From assembly GCF_014652915.1 (NCBI RefSeq), contig NZ_BMZS01000007.1, positions 124,001 to 188,000 of the forward strand: DNA of 64,000 nt, read 5' to 3'. Positions within the stretch are counted from its first letter, which is position 1. Each line of letters begins with the position of its first letter. The notes under the pieces were generated by a model, which was not told where the DNA came from, did no database searches, and saw only the letters and a list, made by a program, of their open reading frames with translations. Below, in pieces: positions 52,909-62,392 of the stretch. The position numbers and the translations under genes are program-made. Origin of the DNA: Thalassobaculum fulvum (lineage in GTDB: Bacteria > Pseudomonadota > Alphaproteobacteria > Thalassobaculales > Thalassobaculaceae).

Positions 52909-53591
52909 TTTTTATTCAAACCCCCAAGATGGGCAGCCTATCCACCCATACTGTTTTGTATATTAACGTGATTCTCCGGTCTTGGAAAGCAAAGCGGAAA
53001 GGAGTGTTGGGGAGCGACAAGGGGATCGCGTCATCTGTCCGCGAAGCCGGGGAACGAATCGTTGGAAGCGCAGCGGTCTGCTCCACGATATCTTCGGGGC
53101 AGTGTCCGAATTCTTGGGGTCGGCCATTGGGAGGCCGTCCACGCGACGCGCGGAAGCAGGATGGGGTCTCGCGTGTCTCGCGTGCGGTCGGTCGCTTCGA
53201 GCGTGCCGGGAATGGGGTCGCCCCGTCCTCCGGGCGATCACGTTCCGGGGCTTCGCCTCCACGACCGTCGCGTCGCCGCCCCCGACGGCATCGGCGCGTC
53301 CGCAGTTTTCGAGTGCTTCTGTTGCGCTTCTCTCCGCGATGAGGGGGCTGTTTCCCCCTGAAGCGGGCCACCCGCTGTGCCCGGCGAATCTGTCGAAAAC
53401 GACATTACTATGGCAACCTGCAGTACGGTATCGGGTGAGAAAACACAGTCAACAACCGACTGAAATTCCGCGCCGAGTTTGTCAATTAATCGTCCTGCCG
53501 GACTGTCATTCTGTAAATTATTGACAAGCCGCGTCGACGGACGGCCCCGTGCCGGGCGAGCGCCGCCTGTCGTCGACGGTGCGGTGGCCGG
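52909..53591. other. Gene-free interval with no convincing coding sequence
   Basis: Nearly 700 bases between the DUF4212 gene and the cytochrome b561 gene carry no frame with recognisable protein features on either strand, although several frames stay open by composition. Composition alternates: A+T-rich near 52900-53000 and 53390-53530, G+C-rich between. An imperfect inverted repeat with TTGTCAA (53479-53485) and TTGACAA (53521-53527) lies just beyond the 3' end of the cytochrome gene. A regulatory RNA cannot be excluded; no tRNA, tmRNA or SRP RNA signature is seen. Confidence 0.5.
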
Positions 53592-54125
53592 CTATTGCGC
53601 CGGCTCGCCGAGGCGCTTGCGTCCGGTGACCATCGCCCGGATGAGGTTCTCGCCCTCCCGGATGCTGGCGAGCAGGACGCCGGCGATATGCAGGGCGACC
53701 AGGACGACCAGCCCGTCGGCCAGCGTCTCGTGGGCCTCCTCGATCCAGTCGACGCCCCAGAGCGCGTCGGTGGTTCCGAGCCAGCCGGTCAGTCCGAGAC
53801 CGAGGATCGTCGCCAGCAGGGCGACGATCATGGCGCCGCCGGCCGGGTTGTGGCCCAGATGGCGCCGCTCGCGCCCGGCAGCCAGGTCCCTGAGGTAGGC
53901 CAGCACGGTCGACGGGCCCCGCACGAAATCGGAGAACCGGGCATGCCGGGAGCCGACGAAGCCCCAGACGACGCGGAGCGCCACGATCCCGACGGCGGCG
54001 TACCCGGCGGTTTCGTGCAGGGCCTGCCACTCGTCGCCGCTGATCCAGGCGACGGCGATGCTTGCGACCAGCGCCCAATGGGCGACCCGCACGATCGGGT
54101 CCCAGACCCGGATCTTCCCGGCCAT
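53592..54125 (-). CDS. Cytochrome b561-type di-haem membrane protein
   Basis: A 177-residue four-helix membrane protein of the bacterial cytochrome b561/Ni-hydrogenase b-subunit fold. The opening WDPIVRVAHWALVASIAVAW gives the first haem histidine, LHETAGYAAVGIVALRVVWGFVG the second set, and a C-terminal VVLVALHIAGVLLASI the last; RLGHN-type loops lie between. It carries electrons in the inner membrane, to or from the periplasm. ATG at 54125 is two bases after the stop of the small PepSY gene, so the two are cotranscribed and diverge from the two-component system. This arrangement is often seen with metal- or envelope-responsive regulators. Confidence 0.86.
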   Translation of the reverse strand: MAGKIRVWDPIVRVAHWALVASIAVAWISGDEWQALHETAGYAAVGIVALRVVWGFVGSRHARFSDFVRGPSTVLAYLRDLAAGRERRHLGHNPAGGAMIVALLATILGLGLTGWLGTTDALWGVDWIEEAHETLADGLVVLVALHIAGVLLASIREGENLIRAMVTGRKRLGEPAQ

Positions 54126-54127
54126 GG

Positions 54128-54400
54128 TCAGCTGTCCCCGTCCGTGCCCGCCGGCTGCAGGGTCCGGGGGTCGAAGTGGCCTTCCTTCCGGTTCCCTGCG
54201 GCATCGATCGCGTAGACCTCGTAGCAGCCGTCCTCGACCTTGATGCGCCGGATCCGCCAGTGATCGGCCTCGAGCCTGGCGCGCAGGGCGTGCTCGGGCT
54301 GCCACTGGTCGCGCGGGACGGCACAGCGATCGCCGTCGGCGTGGGCGATGCCGGCCCCGAGAACCAGGGCCAGCGGCAGCGCCAGGTAGAACCGCTTCAT
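54128..54400 (-). CDS. PepSY domain periplasmic protein
   Basis: A 90-residue secreted protein: signal peptide MKRFYLALPLALVLGAGIAHA, cleaved after AHA at 20-22, then one PepSY-type domain (ALRARLEADHWRIRRIKVEDGCYEVYAIDAAGNRKEGHFDP). Single PepSY proteins of this kind commonly occur with cytochrome b561 genes beside OmpR-type two-component systems. They may bind a signal or modulate periplasmic enzymes; no enzyme activity is expected. It starts 145 bases from the divergent response regulator gene and is translated just before the cytochrome. Confidence 0.85.
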   Translation of the reverse strand: MKRFYLALPLALVLGAGIAHADGDRCAVPRDQWQPEHALRARLEADHWRIRRIKVEDGCYEVYAIDAAGNRKEGHFDPRTLQPAGTDGDS

Positions 54401-54545
54401 GGAAATCTCCGTTGGTTTGATCGACGATGGGGGTTGATAGGCGGCGAAGCTGACGGGGGCCTGACGGGCGCCGGATTTTGCCTTCAGCCTGCCGTAAGGT
54501 CCGCGGCGGACCTTCGGGATCGGCAGCAGGGACGGGGCCAGGGCG

Positions 54546-55205
54546 ATGCGCATTCTGCTTGTGGAGGACGAGCCTCGTCTCGGCGAGGCGGTCCAGGAGC
54601 ATCTGGCGGCCGACGGCCACGCCGTGGACTGGGTCACCCGCGTCGACGATGCCGAGGCCTCGCTGCGGGCCGTCGACTACGGCCTGGTGCTGCTCGACCT
54701 GCATCTTCCGGACGGCCGTGGGCTCGACCTGCTCAAGGCCATGCGGGCCGCCGGCAACGCCAGTCCGGTGATCATCGTCACCGCGCGCGACCAGATCAGT
54801 GACCGGATCGCCGGTCTGAACGCCGGCGCCGACGACTATCTGGTGAAGCCGTTCGATCTCGACGAGCTGCGGGCCCGGGTCGCGGCAGTGTCGCGCCGCT
54901 ATGCCGGCAACCCCAATCCGACGCTTCGGCTGGGCGATCTCGAGATCGACAAGACCGCGCGACGGATCCGGCGCGGCGACGAGGCGATCGAGCTGACCCG
55001 CCGGGAATGGGCGGTCCTGGACCTGTTGACCCGGCGGCCCGGGGCGATCGTCTCCAAGGACCGGCTCGAGGAGGCGCTGTACGATTTCGAGGCGGAGGTC
55101 GAGAGCAACACGGTCGAGGTTCACGTCAGCCGGCTGCGCAAGAAGCTCGGCCGCGACACGATCCGGACGCTTCGCGGCGTCGGCTACCGGGTCGACCCTT
55201 CGTGA
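54546..55205 (+). CDS. OmpR/QseB-type response regulator
   Basis: A 219-residue response regulator. The receiver domain (1-115) has the acidic pocket E8/D9, phosphoacceptor D51 in LLDLHLPDG and the VKPF lysine. The C-terminal winged helix (about 125-217) includes ELTRREWAVLDLL and the EVHVSRLRKKLG recognition helix. It belongs to the QseB/PmrA-like branch. The stop overlaps the histidine kinase start (GTGA), so both are made together. Likely targets are the divergent PepSY-cytochrome pair and possibly the RTX gene downstream. Confidence 0.93.
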   Translation: MRILLVEDEPRLGEAVQEHLAADGHAVDWVTRVDDAEASLRAVDYGLVLLDLHLPDGRGLDLLKAMRAAGNASPVIIVTARDQISDRIAGLNAGADDYLVKPFDLDELRARVAAVSRRYAGNPNPTLRLGDLEIDKTARRIRRGDEAIELTRREWAVLDLLTRRPGAIVSKDRLEEALYDFEAEVESNTVEVHVSRLRKKLGRDTIRTLRGVGYRVDPS

Positions 55206-56548
55206 GCGATGCCTGGAGCCTGTCCCGGCGGCTCTCCGGGGCGCTGATCCTGGGGATCGCCGTGTTGTGGATCGTCGCCGTCCTGTCGGCGGTCGTCGTG
55301 GTCCGCGACGAGCTGAACGAGGTGTTCGACAGCGCCCTGCAGGAGATGGCGCAGCGGCTGCTGCCGCTGGCGATCGACGACCTGCGGGATGAGGACGACG
55401 ACGGCGATGGCCGGGAGATCGATCACGCGGCAAACGTCCCGGAACACGAGGAGTACCTCGTCTATCAGCTTCGCGACGCCAGCGGGCGGGTGCTGCTCCG
55501 GTCCCACGACGCCTCGACGAAGCCGTTTCCGGTGCCGTTGCGGCCGGGCTTCACGGATGTCGAGGGCTGGCGGGCCTATACCGAGCGCACCACCGACGGC
55601 CGGCTCTACATCCAGGTCCTGGACCGCCAGGCGCACCGCCGCGAGGCGCTCCTGGAAACCGTGGTCTGGCTGGTGGCTCCGCTGGCGCTGCTGATTCCGT
55701 TGGCCGGCCTGATCATCGTGCTGGTGGTCCGACGGGTGCTGGCGCCGATCGCCGGCGTGCGCGAGGCGATCCGCGACCGCGGCGGTTCCGATCTCGCGCC
55801 GATCCCGGGCGACGGGATGCCGGTCGAACTGGTCCCGATCGTCGACGACGTGAACCGGCTCATGCGGCGGCTGGCCAAGGCCCTGGAGAGCGAACGGTCG
55901 TTCGCCGCCAACAGCGCGCACGAGTTGCGGACGCCGGTGGCGGCGGCGCTGGCGCAACTGTCGCGGCTGACCGAGGAACTGAAGGGCACGGCCGGCGCCG
56001 CCCGGGCGGACCGGATCGCCGACATCCTGCGTGGCCTGGCCCGGACCGTCGAGAAGCTGCTTCAGCTCGCGCGGGCCGAGGCCGGCATCGCCCTGCGGCG
56101 GGAGCCGGTCGACCTGGTCCAGGTCGCCGAACTGCTGGTCGAGGAGTTCCGGCGCGACGGGCGCTACGCCGACCGGATCCGCCTGGAGGTCGAGACCGAC
56201 CGGGATGTCCTCGCCATGACCGACATCGACGCGATCGCGATCGCGGTCCGGAACCTGATCGAGAACGCCCTGGTCCACGGCAGTGCCGAGGAGCCGGTGC
56301 GGGTCAGCGTGGCGCCCGACCGGTCGATCGCCGTGACGAATGCCGGGCCGGTGGTTCCGCCCGAACGGATGGCGGTGCTGACCGACCGGTTCGAGCGGGG
56401 CGCGGCCAAGGCGTCGGGCTCCGGGCTCGGCCTCGCGATCGTCGCCAGCATCGTGCGCCAGGCTGGCGGTAGCCTGGAGCTGCACTCGCCCGCGCCGGGC
56501 AGCGGATCCGGCTTCGCGGCGGTCATCCGGCTTCCGGAGACCTCCTGA
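55202..56548 (+). CDS. Sensor histidine kinase with an acidic periplasmic loop
   Basis: A 448-residue membrane kinase. Helix 1 is at about 13-34 and helix 2 at about 153-177, enclosing a periplasmic domain of about 118 residues. That domain contains an unusual acidic patch, DDLRDEDDDGDGREID (59-74), reminiscent of the acidic loops in PhoQ-type divalent-cation sensors. A HAMP-like linker follows, then phosphoacceptor H240 in SAHELRTP, the NLIENALVHG N-box and the GSGLGLAIV G-box. GTG start at 55202 is coupled to the regulator stop. It probably senses cations or an envelope signal; this is inference from the acidic patch. Confidence 0.9.
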   Translation: MSDAWSLSRRLSGALILGIAVLWIVAVLSAVVVVRDELNEVFDSALQEMAQRLLPLAIDDLRDEDDDGDGREIDHAANVPEHEEYLVYQLRDASGRVLLRSHDASTKPFPVPLRPGFTDVEGWRAYTERTTDGRLYIQVLDRQAHRREALLETVVWLVAPLALLIPLAGLIIVLVVRRVLAPIAGVREAIRDRGGSDLAPIPGDGMPVELVPIVDDVNRLMRRLAKALESERSFAANSAHELRTPVAAALAQLSRLTEELKGTAGAARADRIADILRGLARTVEKLLQLARAEAGIALRREPVDLVQVAELLVEEFRRDGRYADRIRLEVETDRDVLAMTDIDAIAIAVRNLIENALVHGSAEEPVRVSVAPDRSIAVTNAGPVVPPERMAVLTDRFERGAAKASGSGLGLAIVASIVRQAGGSLELHSPAPGSGSGFAAVIRLPETS

Positions 56549-56634
56549 TCCGGCTTCAGGTTCAGGTCAGTTTGCCCGGGCATCCTTCGCTCGTACCGGC
56601 CGGACGGCCGGCCCGGTGAACAAGGAGCGATCCG

Positions 56635-57450
56635 ATGTCGAGCGACCTGTACAGCCTCTTCGAGAGCGAGGACGAGCGCGACGACGATGCCTTCGAGCAT
56701 CGCGACGATCGAAGCGGGCACGACGATCACGATTCCGACGGCCACGATTCCGACGGCCACGATTCCGACGACCGCGACCACGGCGACGACCGCGACCACG
56801 GCGACGATCGGCGGAACGACGACGACGACGTCATGAGCGGCGGCGATTCCGACGACCACCTGGACGGCGGCGTGGGCCGCGACGACATCCACGGCCGTGA
56901 CGGCGACGACGACCTGCACGGCGGCTTCGACGACGACGTGATCTACGGCAACGTCGGTTCCGACTTCCTGTACGGCGACGATGGCGCCGACGTCCTGTAC
57001 GGCGGCCAGCACAGGGACCATGTCGAGGGCGGGACCGGCGACGACCGGCTGTACGGAAACCTCGGCGACGACACCCTGGACGGCAGCGACGGCGTCGACT
57101 GGCTGCATGGCGGCCAGGGCGACGACATGGTGTCGGGCGGGACCGGCGACGACGTCCTGAACGGCGGCCTCGGCGACGATCTTCTGAACGGCGGCGCCGG
57201 CGCCGACCAGTTCGTGTTCGGCGGGCTGTCGGGGACCGACACGATCGCCGACTTCGATCCGACGGGCGGCGACGTCATTGTCCGCGCGGCCCTTGCCGGG
57301 GTCGGGCCGGCCTCGGTTGCCGAGCTTCTGGCGAGTGTCACGAACGACGCGTCTGGCGATGCCGTCGTCGACTTCGGGGCGGGCCAGTCGGTGACCCTGA
57401 TCGGGGTGTCGGCGGACGCGCTTTCCGCCGCGAATTTCCAGCTGGTCTGA
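56635..57450 (+). CDS. Asp/His-rich RTX-type calcium-binding protein
   Basis: A 271-residue protein. Residues 1-60 are almost entirely Asp, His, Gly, Arg and Ser with short tandem repeats (HDSDG, DRDHGD). Residues about 65-195 are RTX nonapeptide repeats of the GGxGxDxLx kind (GGTGDDRLYG, GGLGDDLLNG), which bind calcium as a beta-roll. The C-terminal part (QFVFGGLSGTDTIADFDP...) resembles the end of type I secreted RTX proteins. No N-terminal signal is present, so type I export is expected, but no exporter genes are nearby. It starts 86 bases after the kinase gene on the same strand and could be part of its regulon. Confidence 0.87.
   Translation: MSSDLYSLFESEDERDDDAFEHRDDRSGHDDHDSDGHDSDGHDSDDRDHGDDRDHGDDRRNDDDDVMSGGDSDDHLDGGVGRDDIHGRDGDDDLHGGFDDDVIYGNVGSDFLYGDDGADVLYGGQHRDHVEGGTGDDRLYGNLGDDTLDGSDGVDWLHGGQGDDMVSGGTGDDVLNGGLGDDLLNGGAGADQFVFGGLSGTDTIADFDPTGGDVIVRAALAGVGPASVAELLASVTNDASGDAVVDFGAGQSVTLIGVSADALSAANFQLV
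56731..56805 (+). repeat. In-frame tandem repeats in the RTX gene
   Basis: A 15-base unit (GATTCCGACGGCCAC) occurs at 56731-56745 and 56746-56760, with a diverged third at 56761-56775; two exact 18-base units (GACCGCGACCACGGCGAC) follow at 56770-56787 and 56788-56805. Both preserve frame, so slippage would change the acidic region's length without frameshift. Confidence 0.85.
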
Positions 57451-57470
57451 GCGGCGACCGTCCGCCCGCT

Positions 57471-59582
57471 TCAGAACATCAGGTCGCGGAGCAGGGTCGG
57501 AATGTGCTGGAGATGGCCGAGCGCCTGCTTCAGGTCCGAGCGCTGCTGCCGGGTCAGCGTGCCGATCTCCACCATCCGGCTCGGCTTCAGGCCGGCGGCG
57601 ATGTCGCGGCTCTGCTGGTCGAGGGTCAGCGACACGCCGAGCGCATGGGCCTCCATCAGTGCCGACAGGTCGGCCTCGCTGCCGATCCCCCGGGCGATCA
57701 GCCCACCCAGCCGGGCCCGGGTCGAGCGTTCCTCGATGCCGTGGCGGATCGCCAGGGTCCGCGCGGCCGAAGCCACCGGGAACAGGATGTGCTGCTTCAG
57801 GTCCAGCCGGCCGTTCTCGCCCCGGATCTTTCCGAACAGGCTGACCGGGCTCGGCACCGAAGCCAGCCGCTCGCCCAGCAGCTTGGCGAAGGTCGGGTTC
57901 TCGCGGCCGGCGGCATAGGCGGCCTCGAACAGCGTGTGACCGAGGCCGAGCGTCCCGTGCACCGGGGCCTCGTCGAAGAAGATGTCGACGTTGAGGAGGT
58001 CCTGCGGCCGCGACAGCCGGACCCAGCGCGCGATCCGCTCCGTCCAGGTCTCCAGCGACCCGCGCCAGTCCGGATTCTTCGCCATCACCCCGCCGGTGCA
58101 GTACGGAATGCCGGCCTCGTCCAGGATCGTTGCCAGCCGGTCGCCGAGTTCGGCGAACCAGCGGTCCTCGGGACCGTCGGGCGCGCCGGCCGCGAACACG
58201 ACGGCGTTGTCCTGGTCCGGCACCAGCAGGCTTTCGCCGCGCCCGCCGGAGCCGAGCACCATCACCGCATAGGGGCAGGGCGCGTCGCCCTTGCCGTCCG
58301 CCCGCATGGCGTCGGCCGCCAGCACGCCGGCCCGCCGGGTCATCGACCGGATCTCCTCGCTGACGATCCGGCACACGACATGGGCGTCGACGCCCTCCGC
58401 CAGCAGCGAGCGGACGACGACCGGCAGGGTCGACCAGGCCAGCGCCAGGTCCCTGGCCGACCCCGCCTGCTCGATCGCGTCGGCGAGCGTGATCGCCGGC
58501 CCGGCCCGCAGCTTCAGCAGGTCGCGGGCCGAAACCACGCCGACCAGGGCGTCGCTGTCCGACCGGACCCCGAGGTGCCGCGACCCGACCCGTCCCATCC
58601 GGCCGACGGCGCGGTACAGAAAGGCGTTCTCGCGGATCGTGACCAGCGGCCGCGAGCCGATCGGGCCGACCGGCTCGTCGAGCGCCGGGGCGCCGGCGGC
58701 CGCGATCCGCCGCATGGCGTCGCGCTCGGTCACGATGGCGTACTCCGCGACGTCGCGGCCGGGCCGACCGTCGGAGGTCACGAACACCGAGGAGATCGAG
58801 CGGGCCGTCATGATGTCGATCGCCGCCTTGAGCGTCGTCTCCGGCGGCACCACCACCGGCGGGCTGGCCATGATGTCGCCGACGCGATGCCGGTAGGGGT
58901 AGGTGTCGAAGCTGCCGAGCACCTCGTCGCGCGGTTCCTCGACGGGGGCCTCCCAGCCGGCGCCCTGCTGGCGTTCCAGCTCGCCGCTCAGCCTGCGGCA
59001 GGCGCGCTCGGCCTCGGCCAGCGTCCGGATGCCTTTCGCCTCCAGGTGCGGGAGCAGGGCCAGGAACACCAGGCCGGCGGCCTCGGCGTCGCCGAGAGCC
59101 CGGTGCCGGTCCCGGGTCTCGAGGCCGAGCCAACTGGCCAGCGCGTCGAGCGAGTGGCTGGCCAGGGTCGGAGCCGCGACCGCGGCCAGCATGCGCACGC
59201 AGAGCGCGCGCGGCTTGCGCCACGGCAACCGGTGGCGGCGCGCCTCGTTCGCCAGCACCGTCAGGTCGAAGCCGATGGTGTGGCCGATCACGACCCGGCC
59301 GTCCAACAGCGCCGTGACCTCGCCCCAGACCGCCGGCAGGGCCGGCGCGCCCTTCACCGTCGCGTCGGCGATCCCGTGCACCTGCGTCGAGGCGGGCGGG
59401 ATCGGCGCCCCGGGGTCGACCAGCCGCTCGTAGGCCGCGGCGCCCCCGAGGGTCGCCTTCGCGATCGGAACCGCCCCGACCTGCACGATCAGGGCCTTGG
59501 CGGCGTCGAGCCCGGTGGTCTCGAGGTCGAGCGCGACCGCCTCGAGCGCGAACAGGGGAGTGGCACCGGTGATGGGCGTCAC
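57471..59582 (-). CDS. Fusion of DnaQ-like exonuclease, CBS pair and DUF294 nucleotidyltransferase
   Basis: A 703-residue multidomain protein. Residues 10-185 are a DEDDh 3'-5' exonuclease fold: D19/E21 (ALDLETTG), D106 (IGFDLTVL) and H160/D165 (HRALGDAEAAG). CBS domains lie at about 235-295 and 305-358 (VGDIMASPPVVV, IVTERDAM, GVVSARDLL). A DUF294 nucleotidyltransferase-like domain follows with GSGGRGE at 444-450 and the D456/D458 pair, then a DUF294 C-terminal helical domain. CBS-DUF294 proteins are GlnD-like; the exonuclease is an added domain. GTG start at 59582 follows AGGAGG. Divergent from ettA, 191 bases apart. Confidence 0.9.
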   Translation of the reverse strand: MTPITGATPLFALEAVALDLETTGLDAAKALIVQVGAVPIAKATLGGAAAYERLVDPGAPIPPASTQVHGIADATVKGAPALPAVWGEVTALLDGRVVIGHTIGFDLTVLANEARRHRLPWRKPRALCVRMLAAVAAPTLASHSLDALASWLGLETRDRHRALGDAEAAGLVFLALLPHLEAKGIRTLAEAERACRRLSGELERQQGAGWEAPVEEPRDEVLGSFDTYPYRHRVGDIMASPPVVVPPETTLKAAIDIMTARSISSVFVTSDGRPGRDVAEYAIVTERDAMRRIAAAGAPALDEPVGPIGSRPLVTIRENAFLYRAVGRMGRVGSRHLGVRSDSDALVGVVSARDLLKLRAGPAITLADAIEQAGSARDLALAWSTLPVVVRSLLAEGVDAHVVCRIVSEEIRSMTRRAGVLAADAMRADGKGDAPCPYAVMVLGSGGRGESLLVPDQDNAVVFAAGAPDGPEDRWFAELGDRLATILDEAGIPYCTGGVMAKNPDWRGSLETWTERIARWVRLSRPQDLLNVDIFFDEAPVHGTLGLGHTLFEAAYAAGRENPTFAKLLGERLASVPSPVSLFGKIRGENGRLDLKQHILFPVASAARTLAIRHGIEERSTRARLGGLIARGIGSEADLSALMEAHALGVSLTLDQQSRDIAAGLKPSRMVEIGTLTRQQRSDLKQALGHLQHIPTLLRDLMF

Positions 59583-59773
59583 GTCCGGCCTCCTGGACCT
59601 GGTCCGATGCGGGGAACTCCCGGAGCCAGGGATCCGTCAATTCTGTGCGCCGCCGCGGTTCGCGGCAATGCCCGCGCGCGAGCCGCCGCGCCTGACCGGC
59701 GAGGAACGTTGCGGTCGCGCGGCCGCCTGCGCTAGAACCCGCCGTCACCTGCAACCGACGGCGAGCCGCCCCG

Positions 59774-61456
<1,683 letters not shown>

Positions 61457-61468
61457 CCCTTGGTGGCG

Positions 61469-61547
61469 GCCCCCGCTTTCGCGGGGGCGCCTCAGGGTGA
61501 TGGTGCGTCAATCCGGGACTTTTGAGCCTCTGTCACCCCGAGGCGCC
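61469..61547. repeat. Composite hairpin and palindromic element after ettA
   Basis: An 8-bp stem GCCCCCGC/GCGGGGGC (61469-61476 with 61481-61488, loop TTTC) lies 13 bases after the ettA stop. A second inverted repeat overlaps it: 15-base arms 61486-61500 and 61533-61547 pair with one mismatch (GGCGCCTCAGGGTGA against TCACCCCGAGGCGCC). No T tract follows, so termination is unproven. The rest of the gap to 61752 holds nothing convincing. Confidence 0.7.
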
Positions 61548-61752
61548 CGCCGCGCCGGCGTCCCTCTAAGAGGGGAGGAGGCGCGCCGGGGACTTGTCGA
61601 TCGAGAGCAGCGCGATTGCTTCCTGTCCAGGCGAGCGCCCGAACCGCATGAATTGCCAGGGCTCCTTCCGAAACGCCCAGCCATGGCGATCCACGCCGCC
61701 GGGAAACCGTCCAACGCCGAGCTGAGGACCTAGCGCGGCGGGCCTTGAAGGA

Positions 61753-62364
61753 TCAGGAACCCGACGATTTCAGCCGGGCCATACGCTCGTTCAGGGCCTT
61801 GATCAGGGCCTTGACCTCGCCGCCGTTGCTCTGAATGACCGAGGCGTACTCCTGACGCTGGGTGACGCTCATGCTCACCCCCTCGATCACCACGTCGACC
61901 ACCCTGTAGTCGTCGCCCTGGCGGATCAGCCGCCATTCGACCTTGACGTCGGCGTTGCCGTTCGGGTCGACGATGCGGCTGCCGACCAGGGTGAACTGCC
62001 CGTCCTCGCGACTGCCGTCGACCACCAGCTTCTGGCCGGCGTACTCGTCGAACCGCGCCGTGTAGGTGTAGACGATGCTTTCCTTGAAGGCCTTGAGATA
62101 GGCCTCGCGCTCTTCCGGCGTCGCCAGGCGCCAATAGCGGCCGAGCAGGAACCGGCCGATCCCCTCCATGTCGAAGGTGTCGCTCAGCAGCTCGTCGAAG
62201 CGGGCGCGCTTGGCCTCCATGTCGGCGGCCTTGTCGGTGACCAGCCCGAGGGCGCGGTCGGCGAGGGCGTGGATGAACGCCTCGGGGGCCGCCGCATCGG
62301 CGCGCGCAAGCACCGGCGCGGTCAGCACCAGCAGCACGAACGCGAAAACCCGCGCGAACGCCAT
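61753..62364 (-). CDS. mlaC: MlaC-type periplasmic phospholipid-binding protein
   Basis: A 203-residue periplasmic shuttle of the Mla pathway, which keeps outer-membrane lipid asymmetry by returning phospholipids to the inner membrane. Signal peptide MAFARVFAFVLLVLTAPVLARA, cleaved near residue 22. The mature protein has the MlaC fold with MEGIGRFLLGRYWRLATPEEREAYLKAFKESIV and VEWRLIRQGDDYRVVDVVIEGVSM, both family blocks. The gene follows mlaA by 28 bases on the same strand and is likely cotranscribed. mlaEFD (the ABC transporter) is not in the window. Confidence 0.92.
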   Translation of the reverse strand: MAFARVFAFVLLVLTAPVLARADAAAPEAFIHALADRALGLVTDKAADMEAKRARFDELLSDTFDMEGIGRFLLGRYWRLATPEEREAYLKAFKESIVYTYTARFDEYAGQKLVVDGSREDGQFTLVGSRIVDPNGNADVKVEWRLIRQGDDYRVVDVVIEGVSMSVTQRQEYASVIQSNGGEVKALIKALNERMARLKSSGS

Positions 62365-62392
62365 GTGACAACTCCCGTTGCTGATGGCCGCC

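Noticed and set aside
52916-53524. Overlapping open frames between DUF4212 and cytochrome b561
   Set aside because: Translations are Arg/Pro/Ser-rich without any secondary-structure or family pattern, and frames on both strands overlap; noncoding is more likely.
56731-56805. Short direct repeats considered as a CRISPR array
   Set aside because: Units are contiguous without spacers, in frame with an RTX coding sequence, and no cas genes are present.
61497-61733. 78-codon frame after ettA
   Set aside because: It begins inside the palindromic element, lacks a ribosome-binding site and has no recognisable protein pattern.
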